Of a DNA stretch of 8,306 nucleotides, positions 7,499 to 8,306 are shown in pieces (position 1 is the first letter of the stretch; each line of letters begins with the position of its first letter). The notes under the pieces are model-generated. The model ran no database searches, was not told where the DNA came from, and saw only the letters and a list, made by a program, of their open reading frames with translations. The translations under genes and the position numbers were made by a program. Origin of the DNA: Patescibacteria group bacterium (GTDB taxonomy: Bacteria; Patescibacteriota; JAHJAL01); contig JAHJAL010000081.1 of assembly GCA_018814055.1 (NCBI GenBank), positions 1 through 8,306 of the forward strand. The letters are read 5' to 3'.

Positions 7499-8187
7499 AA
7501 TTTTTTTAATTTTATATTGATAATTTTCATGCACTCCTCCCAGGTCCGTTTAATCGTCATATTCGTATTATCAATCGAAATCGCATCCCTTGGCATGTTC
7601 AGAGGGCTGTCCTTTTCAGTCGTATCACTCTGGTCCCTTTTGGCTATCTGCTCTCTGATTTCTGATAGGGCAATTTTCTTGCCCGCGTATTTCATATCAT
7701 GATACCGCCGCTTGGCTCGTGACTCCAGATTGGCCGTCAGGAAAAATTTGATAGTCGCGTCAGGAAAAGTGTAGGTGCCAGTATCGCGGCCGGCGATAAT
7801 GATGTTGTGTTTTTTGGCCAACTCGCGTAGATTTCTCCTGATCAGTTTCCGTATCAGATAATATTTTGAAGGATAAGAAGCATTGACCGATACTTGCCGG
7901 GAAAAGATTTTTCTATTTATATTTTTGCCCCGGTAATAAACCATCAATTCATCCGACTTGCCACTCTTTTCAGATCCAAACTCCAGCTCCAATTTATCTT
8001 TGACATGATCATATACATCTTTGCGCTTGGTCAAATCAACTCCATCTTTCAGACACAAATATGCTGCCCATCGAAAATAAGACCCAATATCCACCAGCAC
8101 AAAATCCGGCAAGTTTTCTTGCAGTTTCCTCGCCAGTGTACTTTTGCCCCCACCAGCCGGCCCGTCGATGGTGATAATAGTTTTCAT
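7495..8187 (-). CDS. cmk: Cytidylate (CMP/dCMP) kinase, divergent
   Basis: CMP kinase transfers the ATP gamma-phosphate to CMP or dCMP in cytosolic pyrimidine nucleotide synthesis. The protein has 230 residues, normal for the bacterial family. It has a P-loop (GPAGGGKST, 9-17), a DIGSYFR segment matching DSGxxYR (33-39) and the bacterial insert domain (about 60-110). The GRDTGTYTFPDA motif follows (133-144), then IKFFLTA, and a lid/C-terminal motif RDQSDTTEKDSPL (184-196) corresponding to RDxxDxxRxxxPL. Ser100, Asp135, Arg184 and Asp188 match E. coli Ser101, Asp132, Arg181 and Asp185. Three pyrimidine-pocket positions differ: Ser36 to Ile34, Arg110 to Tyr109 and Arg188 to Glu191. I chose the ATG at 8187 because it gives the family-typical MKTIITIDGPAG start one base after the preceding stop. 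An ATG at 8211 would add eight residues but overlap the upstream gene. The 3' end falls in a palindromic repeat. Confidence 0.93.
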   Translation of the reverse strand: MKTIITIDGPAGGGKSTLARKLQENLPDFVLVDIGSYFRWAAYLCLKDGVDLTKRKDVYDHVKDKLELEFGSEKSGKSDELMVYYRGKNINRKIFSRQVSVNASYPSKYYLIRKLIRRNLRELAKKHNIIIAGRDTGTYTFPDATIKFFLTANLESRAKRRYHDMKYAGKKIALSEIREQIAKRDQSDTTEKDSPLNMPRDAISIDNTNMTIKRTWEECMKIINIKLKKL

Positions 8188-8188
8188 T

Positions 8189-8306
8189 TTATTTATCCAA
8201 AAAATTTCCACCGCCTGATTGCCTCTTTTTATATTTCTGTTTCAACCTTTTCTTCAACTCCTTCATCGATTCTTTCTTGGCGGCCGTTGATTGATCAGCC
8301 GTAAAC
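8189..8306 (-). CDS. C-terminal end of an unidentified protein (5' part beyond window)
   Basis: The last 38 residues of a protein run from the window edge to a TAA at 8191-8189. The tail is strongly basic and probably helical (KKESMKELKKRLKQKYKKRQ) with a short glycine linker and an NFLDK end. The frame is closed one base before the cmk ATG (TAA-A-ATG), so the two genes are very probably co-transcribed and may be translationally coupled. Too little is visible to assign a family. The basic tail could suit a nucleic-acid-binding or ribosome-associated protein, but that is a guess. That it is a real gene rests on the tight junction with cmk. Confidence 0.6.
   Translation of the reverse strand, partial: FTADQSTAAKKESMKELKKRLKQKYKKRQSGGGNFLDK

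Noticed and set aside
7340..7534. Minus-strand 64-residue frame between cmk and the 155-residue gene
   Set aside because: It overlaps the end of cmk, runs through the palindromic repeat and the promoter, and overlaps the start of the next gene. Its sequence is simply translated repeat.
8188..8211. Longer cmk start adding eight residues (MEIFWINK)
   Set aside because: It overlaps the 3' end of the upstream gene and lies outside the family N-terminus. The downstream ATG gives a typical start with a 1-base gap.
7894..8304. Plus-strand 136-residue frame opposite cmk
   Set aside because: It is antisense to a confidently identified kinase and to its upstream gene; no recognisable motif.

Overview
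All genes in this window that I can support lie on the minus strand, so biological order runs from high to low coordinates: the 3' end of an unidentified gene (8189-8306), cmk (7495-8187), a 155-residue orphan (6918-7385), a 1501-residue multidomain protein (2343-6848), and secA (1-2163, cut by the window edge). The sequence is moderately AT-rich with short intergenic gaps, and none of the starts has a convincing Shine-Dalgarno. A CMP kinase in an unusual neighbourhood, a SecA with an insert in its first nucleotide-binding domain, and one very large orphan gene together suggest an uncultivated bacterium of the Candidate Phyla Radiation (Patescibacteria). This is an inference from style, with no diagnostic marker. 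TAA, TAG and TGA all appear as stops in sensible places, so the standard genetic code fits.

Upstream block (7495-8306): a lysine-rich C-terminal tail ends one base before the ATG of cmk, so the two genes are probably co-transcribed. The cmk stop codon lies at the edge of a near-perfect palindrome that looks like a dispersed REP/MITE-type repeat. Just past the repeat is a good sigma70-type promoter (TTGCTA, 17 bp, TATAAT) that should drive the 155-residue orphan. That short unit is closed by a 10-bp GC-rich hairpin terminator at 6881-6903.

Central block (2343-6848): one 4.5-kb gene fills more than half the window. It appears to encode a cytosolic protein, with no signal peptide or membrane segment visible. 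Its layout is a helical N-terminal third, a long beta-rich and tryptophan/glycine-punctuated middle that may be a beta-propeller, a coiled coil, a second beta region, a transglutaminase-like domain with an intact Cys1244-His1281-Asp1301 triad, and a helical tail. It is the best candidate for something undescribed here. A promoter lies right at its 5' end, so close that the first ATG may not be the real start.

Downstream block (1-2342): a 179-bp gap precedes secA. It holds an 8-bp inverted repeat, a 22-bp tandem repeat with a chain of tiny overlapping reading frames, and an AT-rich stretch next to the secA start. SecA, the ATP-driven motor of the Sec translocon, is recognisable through its first 721 residues. 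The genes share an orientation, but I see no clear functional pathway linking them. Any link between the large transglutaminase-like protein and secretion is conjecture from adjacency.
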